From positions 1-7,714 of the forward strand of contig JAGHBS010000070.1 of NCBI GenBank assembly GCA_021160865.1: a DNA stretch of 7,714 nucleotides, read 5' to 3'. The position numbers were made by a program, and so were the translations under genes. Origin of the DNA: Planctomycetota bacterium. Its GTDB lineage: Bacteria > Planctomycetota > Phycisphaerae > SM23-33. Positions 1 to 7,709 of this stretch are shown in pieces (the stretch's first letter is position 1; every line of letters begins with the position of its first letter). The notes below the pieces were generated by a model. That model did no database searches. It saw only the letters and a list, made by a program, of their open reading frames with translations, and was not told the origin of the DNA.

Positions 1-1
1 C

Positions 2-3000
2 CTACAAGGTAATAATAAACAAATGTTTTTTGACGTACTTCTGGATGCCTCCAAAGCGACGCTGGAGATTAACAACCATATATGCAAGCCCGCTGGCAGA
101 GAACTGTCGGTCAGCTTCATTGGAACTCTGGAAAATAAAACATGGCAACTTACTGCCAATCAGATACGTCTGCAAGTCGGTAAAAATTACTTCTCCGCCA
201 GTGGCAGTGTCGAAAATCTTCAACAATTTCTCAGAGGTACAAACGTAAATAAAAAAATCCAAACATCTTTTGCTCTACTTACAAAGACTGATTGGCAGGG
301 ACAATGGAAAATTACCGACCTTGCCTCAATCAATGATATCCTTATCGGGCTATCGAAAACACGCAAGTCCATCCTCGAGGACGTTCATCTAAACGGGACA
401 ATTAGTGGAAAATGGTCTATTAGACATACCTTCACAAGCATTCTGGACAAACAAGTAGAACAACCTAACAAAACAGCCAGTTCGGCATCCGTAAGGATAA
501 AGTTTGAAGACATTCGCATTCCTGCAAAAACTCGCTTCAAGGTCGGCAACTTATTCGTCAAGCCAGACGACAAACCCATGAATCTTGAACTATCCTGCAA
601 CCTCTCTACGGCACCGCCGAGGTTGGACAATTTCCAAATCCATGCAGAAATAGGGCAAAGTGTGGTTAACCTCCAGCAGGGCGAACTAACTTTCCAGACC
701 GAGAATAATATCACTTCAGCAAAAATTGCAGGTATATACACAATTGTAAATCCGGGGAATCTACTTGATTGTATCCCCCCTGCGTCGCTTGTAAATGCAC
801 ATAAAAAGCAAAACAAATGGTCAGAAAGCATCTCCGGCAGCGTGAAGGGAAGATTCAAGATGATTATCGGACCAATCGTCAAACGGCTACACCTTTACGC
901 AAATGCACTGCAATTACAGACAAAATGGAACAACTCAATCATCAAGGCAAAAGGGCAACCTGCCGATATCACCATAGACTTTCTTGCCGACCGTTTCCTG
1001 CCCCCTGATGAGCGAAATCGAGTTGCCCTCCAGATCGACCTGGCTTCGGCAACTGTAGAAACCGTTTTTACATATCCTGCGCGTAATGCAGCAAGAGATA
1101 CAATTATCGCTCGAAGCAAGGTTATCGTCTCCGATGCAGCCTGGCTTTGCCAACAAATCCCTCTGCTGAAAGATACATTTAATAAATATCAACCAGTAGG
1201 TTCACTCGTACTTACATTCTATTCCCGGTTGAAACAAGAATCTTTCTCAGGGCAAGTATTGCTCGACGCAGACGATCTCGAATTCCAATTCCCACCTAAT
1301 AAACCTAATCAAAAACCACGCATCAAGCCTCGTGGCAAGGCATTACGATTACGCCTGGCTGGGGAAATTAATAAGGACATCGCCAAGATTAATGCTTTCA
1401 CTTTGGATATTGGAAAATCGTCTTTGTTCGTTCAGGGTGCAATTAAGTTAGATAAATCCAGGAACATATCAGATAATTCATACCTTCCACCGGGTATAGT
1501 CGGTGCAAATCTCTACGCAAGTGCCAGAATAGTAATTGATCCTGTCAGCAGGGAACTATTTGCCGAGTTTGATAAAATTGCCCGTCAATACCACCTTGCT
1601 GGCGTTTGTCAAGTCAATGCCGACCTAAAAGCCAATTCTAAGTTCATCAATATCCATGGCAAGGCAAATGCAACTGCAATGAATATATCAGTAAATAACC
1701 TCGCTGATATCTTTAAGATAGAAGTTGAAAATAGCAATGAAGAACTGACAAAGAAATCGCCATTCAAAGAAAATCTTGAAAAGGAAGTAGAAAAAATCCT
1801 TTCACACATTACCAAACCCACTGGCGAGAAATTAATCGCCCAATATAATCTGTCTATCCCTGTTAACTTCTCCAGCATAAATATACGGAACTTCACACTC
1901 GCCACTAAGGCTATTAAGGTCCAAGGTGCTGGCAATATACCATTACTATCAGGCGATAAAATCAGCGCACATATAGCGGTTAATATCCCTGAACTTCACC
2001 AGCTGGCTATACATGCACCATATTTAGTGGAGTATAAACTCGCCGGCTCATCTTTTATCGAAAGCGAATTTCAATTAGATAAAAGAAAAAATCTATCTAA
2101 ATACAAATACGTTACGATAAATCTGAAAGATATTCTGGCACAAATAGGTAATAAGAAATGTTATTTGAACGGTACCGTCGGGTTGGAAGACATTGTATAT
2201 CAGGCTGTCAGGGAAAAGCAGCAAAAGAACTCTGCTGAAAATAAAAAGAAAGCATCGTCAACAAAAATTGGAAAATTTCACACCGATGCACTTGAATTTG
2301 CCATTGGAAAAAATCATGGCTTTATCGTGGGAACTGTAAATAACCCCCAATCTGCTGCAACGGGTAAAATTGCTATCCTCTGCACATATATTGATCAGCA
2401 TGATTTACAACAATGGCTTAATTTATGTTTGACGGAGGTGCGAAATCATCCGCATAGTAAGACAAAGGGCAAACTGTCAGCATCTGATATATTTCGCCTT
2501 CGAAAAGAAGCCGATGAAAAAATTGCTTCATTAAAAAACTGGCTCTCTAAGGCAAACCTTCGTTGCCACATTTACATAAAGCGATTTCAATACTTAGATA
2601 AATCCACCTTAGCCTGGTATGAAGTTAACGACCTTATTTGTAAAAGCAATTTTGTAAATGGTACTATAAAAGCGAATTTCATAGGTGGACTCAACGGCGG
2701 GGGCATGGAGCAAAAAATCCGCATAGATACAACTACTTCTCGACCGATCGCCCAAATTACATCTAATATAATTAAGGTCATACCAAGAGAAAATATCTTG
2801 CTACAACTTGCTCAAGAGTTCCCTGGCAATACCGTCTATGGCTCGTTTAGTCAGTGGAAGAAAGTTGAATACTCTTTACGCGACTTGCTTATGAGTATCT
2901 CTGATGCCCGATATCGCCCGATAGCTATTGGTAATGCCAAAACGGTAGCAGTCGATGGGATGATTCGAGGAAAAGCTGCACCGAAATGGATGGCACGGTT

Positions 3001-3415
3001 CTTCCCGGGTTTGAACCTGACAACATACCGCTATCGGAAAATGACTGGCTTTGCAGAGTATTTACCCGATGGAACAGTTAAGAATGATATGATCTTTAGC
3101 GGGCCTGTGTATGATATTTATATCTGCGGCACCACCGATATGAATGGTATAGCAAGGTATGAAATAGGGCTTATCCTACTGGGAACACCCCAATCACCGG
3201 AATTTAATCATCGACTCAGACAGGGACGCATCATAATACTTAAGTTCAGGGCTCGAATTGCAAATCGACGATTCTACGACGAAGAAATCTCCTACCCCCT
3301 GCCTACGGAAACAGCGTACAAGATATTCCTCGAAAACAATATTTTCTACCGCCTCTGGCTTGCTGCTGGTAAAAAGCAGAAAACCACTTCGATTATCACG
3401 AATAATCAGGAATAA
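2..3415 (+). CDS. Large AsmA/TamB-like envelope protein, 5'-truncated by window edge
   Basis: The reading frame is open from base 2; the first in-frame ATG is at 23, giving 1,130 residues, and the stop is TAA at 3413-3415. The ATG at 23 is doubtful. Only a weak AAGG lies 13 bases upstream, and the protein from there has no signal peptide or N-terminal membrane anchor, which AsmA-type proteins normally have, so the true start probably lies outside the window. The body is almost entirely alternating beta-strand segments of the AsmA/DUF3971/TamB kind (for example SFIGTLENKTWQLTANQI near residue 32), broken by two charged, lysine-rich stretches near residues 565-600 and 728-752. A distinct C-terminal block (about 1023-1112) contains SGPVYDIYICGTTD, LLGTPQSPEFNHRLRQGR and LENNIFYRLW. 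Family knowledge places such proteins in the periplasm, often anchored in the inner membrane, with roles in phospholipid transport or outer-membrane homeostasis. The assignment rests on overall character rather than a catalytic motif, and the precise role is unknown. Confidence 0.7.
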   Translation, partial: LQGNNKQMFFDVLLDASKATLEINNHICKPAGRELSVSFIGTLENKTWQLTANQIRLQVGKNYFSASGSVENLQQFLRGTNVNKKIQTSFALLTKTDWQGQWKITDLASINDILIGLSKTRKSILEDVHLNGTISGKWSIRHTFTSILDKQVEQPNKTASSASVRIKFEDIRIPAKTRFKVGNLFVKPDDKPMNLELSCNLSTAPPRLDNFQIHAEIGQSVVNLQQGELTFQTENNITSAKIAGIYTIVNPGNLLDCIPPASLVNAHKKQNKWSESISGSVKGRFKMIIGPIVKRLHLYANALQLQTKWNNSIIKAKGQPADITIDFLADRFLPPDERNRVALQIDLASATVETVFTYPARNAARDTIIARSKVIVSDAAWLCQQIPLLKDTFNKYQPVGSLVLTFYSRLKQESFSGQVLLDADDLEFQFPPNKPNQKPRIKPRGKALRLRLAGEINKDIAKINAFTLDIGKSSLFVQGAIKLDKSRNISDNSYLPPGIVGANLYASARIVIDPVSRELFAEFDKIARQYHLAGVCQVNADLKANSKFINIHGKANATAMNISVNNLADIFKIEVENSNEELTKKSPFKENLEKEVEKILSHITKPTGEKLIAQYNLSIPVNFSSINIRNFTLATKAIKVQGAGNIPLLSGDKISAHIAVNIPELHQLAIHAPYLVEYKLAGSSFIESEFQLDKRKNLSKYKYVTINLKDILAQIGNKKCYLNGTVGLEDIVYQAVREKQQKNSAENKKKASSTKIGKFHTDALEFAIGKNHGFIVGTVNNPQSAATGKIAILCTYIDQHDLQQWLNLCLTEVRNHPHSKTKGKLSASDIFRLRKEADEKIASLKNWLSKANLRCHIYIKRFQYLDKSTLAWYEVNDLICKSNFVNGTIKANFIGGLNGGGMEQKIRIDTTTSRPIAQITSNIIKVIPRENILLQLAQEFPGNTVYGSFSQWKKVEYSLRDLLMSISDARYRPIAIGNAKTVAVDGMIRGKAAPKWMARFFPGLNLTTYRYRKMTGFAEYLPDGTVKNDMIFSGPVYDIYICGTTDMNGIARYEIGLILLGTPQSPEFNHRLRQGRIIILKFRARIANRRFYDEEISYPLPTETAYKIFLENNIFYRLWLAAGKKQKTTSIITNNQE

Positions 3416-3461
3416 TTTAGTTTTTCTTACATCTGCTTTGGAAGGTAAGTAAATTGCTCAA

Positions 3462-3914
3462 TTATTGATTAGGGGTTATGTTAATCGTCAGATTAATTGG
3501 ACAACTTACCGCGGCTGAAACTGGACAATATTTCTCTATTTTCTCCTTCATATTTATCGATATGAGTTTCTCGTGCGATTGTTCGTTGTCAGTCTTGGCA
3601 TTGATATAAACATCAATTTGGGTAAATCGCAGCCCAGCTGGCGTCATGTTCATAATTCCCTTCGCTGTGCTGGCATAGGACTGAATATTAACCTTTAGTT
3701 TTTCTGTAAAATAAAGAAATGTACCCATCATGCAAGATTGTATTGATGATATAAACAGCTCCTCAGGCGCCCATTTTCCTGCAGGGCCTCCGAACTCTAT
3801 CGGCGGAGCCACTGATAATTCAGGAGCATCGCCAGACTTTAACAAACCCACTTTCCCACCTACCCAAAGAAGTTCTACCTCATACTGATAAGAATTAGGC
3901 CTTACCTGCGCCAT
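3462..3914 (-). CDS. OsmC/Ohr-family protein, probable thiol-dependent peroxide reductase
   Basis: From the ATG at 3914 this is 150 residues, a usual OsmC-family length. The family reduces organic or hydrogen peroxides in the cytoplasm through two cysteines. Both are visible: Cys61 in the helix motif SSIQSCMMGT, preceded by WAPEELF with the Glu pair at 51-52, and Cys130 in KYCPVS. A third cysteine, Cys138, lies eight residues later in AVSCP. The N-terminal strand reads VELLWVGGKVGLL, with lysine where Ohr-type proteins carry the catalytic arginine, so it fits the broader OsmC-like (YhfA-type) branch better than true Ohr. Start choice: an ATG at 3941 overlaps the upstream gene's stop as ATGA and would add nine residues, but AAAGGAGAG lies six bases before the ATG at 3914 and the family N-terminus fits that start. 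It is last in the minus-strand gene group. Its link to the envelope genes upstream may be only positional. Confidence 0.88.
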   Translation of the reverse strand: MAQVRPNSYQYEVELLWVGGKVGLLKSGDAPELSVAPPIEFGGPAGKWAPEELFISSIQSCMMGTFLYFTEKLKVNIQSYASTAKGIMNMTPAGLRFTQIDVYINAKTDNEQSHEKLISINMKEKIEKYCPVSAAVSCPINLTINITPNQ

Positions 3915-3918
3915 TTGA

Positions 3919-3927
3919 CTCTCCTTT
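3919..3927 (-). promoter_or_regulatory. Ribosome binding site deciding the OsmC-family start
   Basis: The minus strand reads AAAGGAGAG here. Its AGGAG core (3925-3921) is followed by six bases (3920-3915) and then ATG at 3914. This is near-ideal Shine-Dalgarno spacing. The competing ATG at 3941 has only a weak CCAAAGA before it, although the ATGA overlap with the previous stop could support coupled initiation there. Confidence 0.6.
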
Positions 3928-3937
3928 GCTCCCGAGA

Positions 3938-5086
3938 TCATTCTTTGGATAAGTTTCTCATTTTCGCACGAGATTGTGGATGAATCATTCCCTTTTTAGC
4001 GAAGATAATCCCGATGAGGATTAATATTCCGACATCGAGCAACAAGGCATATCTGCCTCGTAAAAAAATCGCTTGTAGAAACCCCAAACCAGCAGCCAGC
4101 AAAGCGAGGAAGTAGAACAAGCCAACGACTTTTTTCACACTCATTCCGCGATCAACGAGCTGGTCATACAAGTGGCTTCGATCGCCGGCAAATATACTCA
4201 CTCTTGCTGATAGTCGTCGCATAACTGCCAAACCGGTATCGATGATCGGCAAGCCGAAGATCACGCATGCCGCCAAAAACCATCTTGCCGTACCTTCTAA
4301 CGTAAAAAGCATCATCATCGTCGCAACAAAGAAACCGAGCAACATTGAACCTGTATCGCCAAGGAAGATACTTGCTGGCGGAACGTTGTAATGCAAGAAC
4401 CCCAGCACCGCCCCTGCCATTGCCAGGCAAAGAATTACCCTGAACTTATCAAGGCCACTCTCGGCGTGATGTCCATAACAGGCAAGATATATCATCAATC
4501 CAGCAAAGCCTATAGATATAATGCCGGTAACCCCGCCACACAAACCGTCCAAACCGTCAAGCAGGTTCGTCGCATTGCAAGTAGCAATAACAATAATGAC
4601 TGTCAACCCCCCTGAAAGGATAATTGCTACCCAATTGGGTATCGAAAAATGGAAGATTATCTCGAACATTCTTGCAGCACTTATATGGATACCAATCGCA
4701 CAAAGACCGATAAAAAGTATCCCCGCTGCTATTACCTGTCCAAACACCTTCTCTCGCGGCTTGAGTCCCTTCAGGTCGTCAAGCAATCCTGTCAGTACAA
4801 TTACAATCGTCGATGCACAAATAGCACCTCCCAACAGTCTAAGGTGAGGATACCACATCATTCCGATAATAACAGAAGCGAGATAACCAACGCATATAGC
4901 AACTCCTCCGAGGTATGCCACTGGACGACCGTGGGGTTTTAGCAAATCATCAGGACGATCAACTATCTTGTATCGATACGCCAAGAAACGTACTATCGGC
5001 GTAAGCACGACAGAAATACCATAAGCGATAAGAGCGGTCGGCCAGATGTCGCTTAACACTTGCGTTGGCGAAAACATTATTCCCAT
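3938..5086 (-). CDS. WecA/MraY-family polyprenyl-phosphate phospho-sugar transferase
   Basis: This 382-residue integral membrane enzyme (about 10-11 hydrophobic segments) belongs to glycosyltransferase family 4. It would transfer a phospho-sugar from a UDP-sugar to undecaprenyl phosphate, the first step of a lipid-linked glycan. All core family motifs are present: DRPDDLLKPHGRP followed by YLGG (43-61), the metal-site pair D103-D104 in GLLDDLKGL, NATNLLDGLDGL (171-182), FLGDTGS (241-247) and the last cytoplasmic loop GDRSHLYDQLVDRG (301-314). The GRPVAYLGG and NATNLLDGLDGL forms favour the WecA/TagO/RfbF-like branch over true MraY, so O-antigen, teichoic-like or exopolysaccharide initiation is likelier than peptidoglycan; the sugar substrate cannot be read from sequence. 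In the last loop only the first His (H305) of the usual HxHH is kept. The start at 5086 has a modest GGTGG six bases upstream; M4 at 5077 is an alternative. It lies 73 bases after the kinase-like gene, probably cotranscribed. Confidence 0.92.
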   Translation of the reverse strand: MGIMFSPTQVLSDIWPTALIAYGISVVLTPIVRFLAYRYKIVDRPDDLLKPHGRPVAYLGGVAICVGYLASVIIGMMWYPHLRLLGGAICASTIVIVLTGLLDDLKGLKPREKVFGQVIAAGILFIGLCAIGIHISAARMFEIIFHFSIPNWVAIILSGGLTVIIVIATCNATNLLDGLDGLCGGVTGIISIGFAGLMIYLACYGHHAESGLDKFRVILCLAMAGAVLGFLHYNVPPASIFLGDTGSMLLGFFVATMMMLFTLEGTARWFLAACVIFGLPIIDTGLAVMRRLSARVSIFAGDRSHLYDQLVDRGMSVKKVVGLFYFLALLAAGLGFLQAIFLRGRYALLLDVGILILIGIIFAKKGMIHPQSRAKMRNLSKE

Positions 5087-5159
5087 TTAGTACCACCGTC
5101 ACATAATTATTTATATACTAATCATCAAGATGGAAATTATTTTATCTCTCAATTGGTAA

Positions 5160-7709
5160 TTACTCCATTATATTTTTGGGCTCGGGGAGGAGCATCTCGG
5201 TCAATATCGCTGAAACGACCGACAATAGTGTGAATATAAATAAACTCCACGAACCATCCTTTACCAGCATCCACAAGTCAATATCTGCGCCGCCGGCTGC
5301 GATGGTAAGTCTCAAAGTGCTATGAATGCCAATATATCCTGCTGATGCAACAATACCTGTAATGGCAGCAAGTTTAATCCGCCCGATAAGTCTCATCCCC
5401 CCTGCTCCGATTGTCGTTAATGCACCAATTAATGCGGGTATCAATACCATTGCAGGCCAAATATCGTTAATCGTTGGAACAATTTTCCATTTCATCCAGT
5501 ATGCCCAATCGATTGCACCGAACAGACAGGTTGATAGTATGACAATTGGTATAATATGCCAGAGCCTTGCTGGTAGTTTGGTGCGAATCTCAGCCCGCCT
5601 GCGCATCCTTCTTCGAATAGTCAGGGGATGATTATAAAACAGGTCAAATACGCCGTGTTCTAACAGTGCCCCATGCTCTCCAAAGACCGGTATGGCATGG
5701 ACAGCCTCGGTTGCCCAATGCGCCGCCATGAATCTTGCCAAGGCAGGATAACGATGCGTCATCTGAATGGGAAATGCCAAGTATCCAATGTACTTACAGA
5801 ATCCCAGGAAAACCGCAATATTGTAATCCTTAAAATTCCGCTCACGGATAACAAGATACAGGACATACAATCCCCTTACTAATGAACCTGGGGAAATGGG
5901 CGTGACCTGGAACAAGATAAGAATAGCTGCAACGGCTTCTGCCTTGGCTGCTGGGGAAAGTTCCGGGTGAGTGGCAGCGTATATCCACGCCACTGCCACT
6001 GAAACTATCTGCGTCACCGGAAGAGTGCATAAATGAACAGCCAAACTCTGAAGGTACTTCTGCACGAATGGCTCATCAATCTTGGAAAGTATCTCATCAG
6101 CATCTTCATCGGAAAGCATGTGTTTTTTCCGCCCGGCTGATACCATCTGACAAAGCCATTCCCGTCGGGCTTGGGCGTTGAAGTATAATTTCACTGGACG
6201 AACGAATATGTACCATAACTTCTCAACTGCAAAGCGAGCATCGGTCAAAAATCGATGAATCCCGACAGGTAAAACCGCTAATAGAGAATGGAAAAGATAT
6301 CTTCTAGGCTGATTTACCAATCTCTTCGCCCGGCTGGCTGATACCCTGCCCGCACGATGCCATCGGATAATACTTTCAGCCCGATGGGCACGAAAGGCAC
6401 GACGAAGATAATCAAAGTCGGTGAAAATTTTGAGATAATGACGACGCAAATCGCCCCTGCCAATCACCTTGCGAACCATCTTAAACAAAATAGGTGCTAT
6501 TAACCCGAGCCCGATAATCTCACAGATAACCAGAGGCGAGTACCAGCCCTGCAAAATCGCAACAACCAACAATGCTATCGCACCGATAATACTCCAAACG
6601 GGCAATTCACCCAGAAAGGCAAATAATCCCGTCAAGAACCTGCTTCGGGTAAGTCTCTCCGAAACTGACTCATCCGTTAGCCCCATTGTCCGCCAGCCCA
6701 GCACTGCACCATTGAAGATATTCTGCCAAAGCCCTTTACTGAAAAGCAGGAAAATATGATGATGTGTTATATCAATTAGCGAGGAGCGATACGCATGCTC
6801 CAGACGTTTTAGTTCATCGAAAGCATCATGCATATCAGCAAAATCTTCCGGGTGCGATTGAATAAACTGCTGTAATTTATTAAGGTCGCCGCGATCGAAC
6901 TGAACAAGCGAACCCCTTCTAATGCCCTGAAAGATAAGTTTCACATCAGCAGGACTCATCGGCAGGATTGGAAGCAAGGCAAGACCGGGACGGAAATCCA
7001 CTGCCGTTAGACCGGCTTCCGCAGAAGCATCCGCATCAAGACGCTTCAGGACATTAGGCTGACTTTTACATGTCCACCATTCATATTGTCTTGCCAATTC
7101 CACTGCTCCGATTTTGTGGAGCAGTTTGACCATCTCACGCATGAAAACTCGCTTTGCACGATATTCAGCTGAACCAAGCCTGTTTGGATCGTAATCCTTC
7201 CCCTTCAGCCAGCGTTTGCGTTGATCGATATTTTCATCGACTTCAAACTGCCAGTTTCGCCCATCAATCCATTCGCATATCTCGCCACATGCACCTAAAT
7301 TGGAATCGACAAATGTAGCGATAATATCAACTACTACTGAATCATCCCCGAAGTGTATCCTCGCTGCCCTGCGGATAAACTTCTGCCACAATGCCCCTGC
7401 TCGAGCAGCTGATGGATTTACCTGAAGCGAAAACTGACCCTGAAAGCCAAGTTTATAAATCAGATTACGAAATCTGCACGCAAGGTTTGACGGCGGAATA
7501 AGTATCTTTACCGCATAACTCCGCCCCACCTCCAAACCAGAAATCTCCTCTCCATCAATAGAAAGCACCCTTGCACGATAAACCTGCCCCGCAAAGCCTC
7601 CACCAACGAATCGCTCAACCACCAATTTAAGGGTTGCTTCATTGGCTGGACATACCCCGATAACTTTGTAAGCCAACTCATCCCCCGCCTCGTAGCGATT
7701 AATCCTCAT
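5160..7709 (-). CDS. Protein-kinase-like (probable pseudokinase) domain fused to a multi-pass membrane domain
   Basis: This 849-residue protein has two parts. Residues about 28-300 look like a protein-kinase fold: glycine-rich loop VGGGFAGQVYRA (35-46), AVKIL with Lys68, a hinge-like GEICEWIDG (142-150), an alpha-E-like VKLLHKIGAV (194-203), KSQPNVLKR (215-223) matching the loop asparagine (N219), and AVDFRPG (236-242) in place of DFG. No aspartate occurs at residues 175-224, so the HRD catalytic Asp is absent, and I see no alpha-C Glu in 80-117. This suggests a pseudokinase or a non-canonical enzyme. Residues about 360-840 hold about 9-10 hydrophobic segments (near 371-387, 391-409, 471-487, 555-579, 589-606, 609-622, 629-647, 713-733, 746-768, 776-797, 818-838), with Arg-rich linkers at 412-470 and 699-710. 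I do not recognise this membrane domain. The ATG at 7709 is five bases from the window edge, the frame stays open beyond it and no ribosome site is visible, so the N-terminus may be longer. A role in controlling the neighbouring transferase is inference. Confidence 0.72.
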   Translation of the reverse strand: MRINRYEAGDELAYKVIGVCPANEATLKLVVERFVGGGFAGQVYRARVLSIDGEEISGLEVGRSYAVKILIPPSNLACRFRNLIYKLGFQGQFSLQVNPSAARAGALWQKFIRRAARIHFGDDSVVVDIIATFVDSNLGACGEICEWIDGRNWQFEVDENIDQRKRWLKGKDYDPNRLGSAEYRAKRVFMREMVKLLHKIGAVELARQYEWWTCKSQPNVLKRLDADASAEAGLTAVDFRPGLALLPILPMSPADVKLIFQGIRRGSLVQFDRGDLNKLQQFIQSHPEDFADMHDAFDELKRLEHAYRSSLIDITHHHIFLLFSKGLWQNIFNGAVLGWRTMGLTDESVSERLTRSRFLTGLFAFLGELPVWSIIGAIALLVVAILQGWYSPLVICEIIGLGLIAPILFKMVRKVIGRGDLRRHYLKIFTDFDYLRRAFRAHRAESIIRWHRAGRVSASRAKRLVNQPRRYLFHSLLAVLPVGIHRFLTDARFAVEKLWYIFVRPVKLYFNAQARREWLCQMVSAGRKKHMLSDEDADEILSKIDEPFVQKYLQSLAVHLCTLPVTQIVSVAVAWIYAATHPELSPAAKAEAVAAILILFQVTPISPGSLVRGLYVLYLVIRERNFKDYNIAVFLGFCKYIGYLAFPIQMTHRYPALARFMAAHWATEAVHAIPVFGEHGALLEHGVFDLFYNHPLTIRRRMRRRAEIRTKLPARLWHIIPIVILSTCLFGAIDWAYWMKWKIVPTINDIWPAMVLIPALIGALTTIGAGGMRLIGRIKLAAITGIVASAGYIGIHSTLRLTIAAGGADIDLWMLVKDGSWSLFIFTLLSVVSAILTEMLLPEPKNIME

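Noticed and set aside
23..25. ATG at 23 as the genuine start of the AsmA-like gene.
   Set aside because: The frame is open to the window edge, the ribosome site is weak and too distant, and the protein would lack any export or membrane signal.
385..882. A 165-residue open frame on the minus strand inside the AsmA-like gene.
   Set aside because: It lies entirely within a well-supported gene on the other strand, has a composition rich in Ser/Leu/Cys typical of antisense frames, and shows no recognisable motif.
3426..3449. CTTAC...GTAAG inverted repeat considered as a bidirectional terminator.
   Set aside because: The stem is only five pairs, AT-rich, with a 14-base loop and no adjacent T-run in the correct position for either strand.
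4521..4847. Plus-strand open frames opposite the transferase gene (for example 108 residues).
   Set aside because: They are antisense shadows of conserved transmembrane segments and motifs of the transferase, with no independent coding evidence.
5087..5159. AT-rich spacer considered as a promoter for the transferase gene; TTGATG followed after 17 bases by TATGTG on the minus strand.
   Set aside because: The -10-like box matches only three of six consensus positions, and AT-rich spacers yield such matches by chance. It could equally be an untranslated spacer within one operon.
6950..7709. Calling the kinase-like domain an active Ser/Thr kinase.
   Set aside because: The catalytic-loop Asp and the alpha-C Glu are not visible and DFG is changed to DFR, so activity cannot be claimed from sequence.
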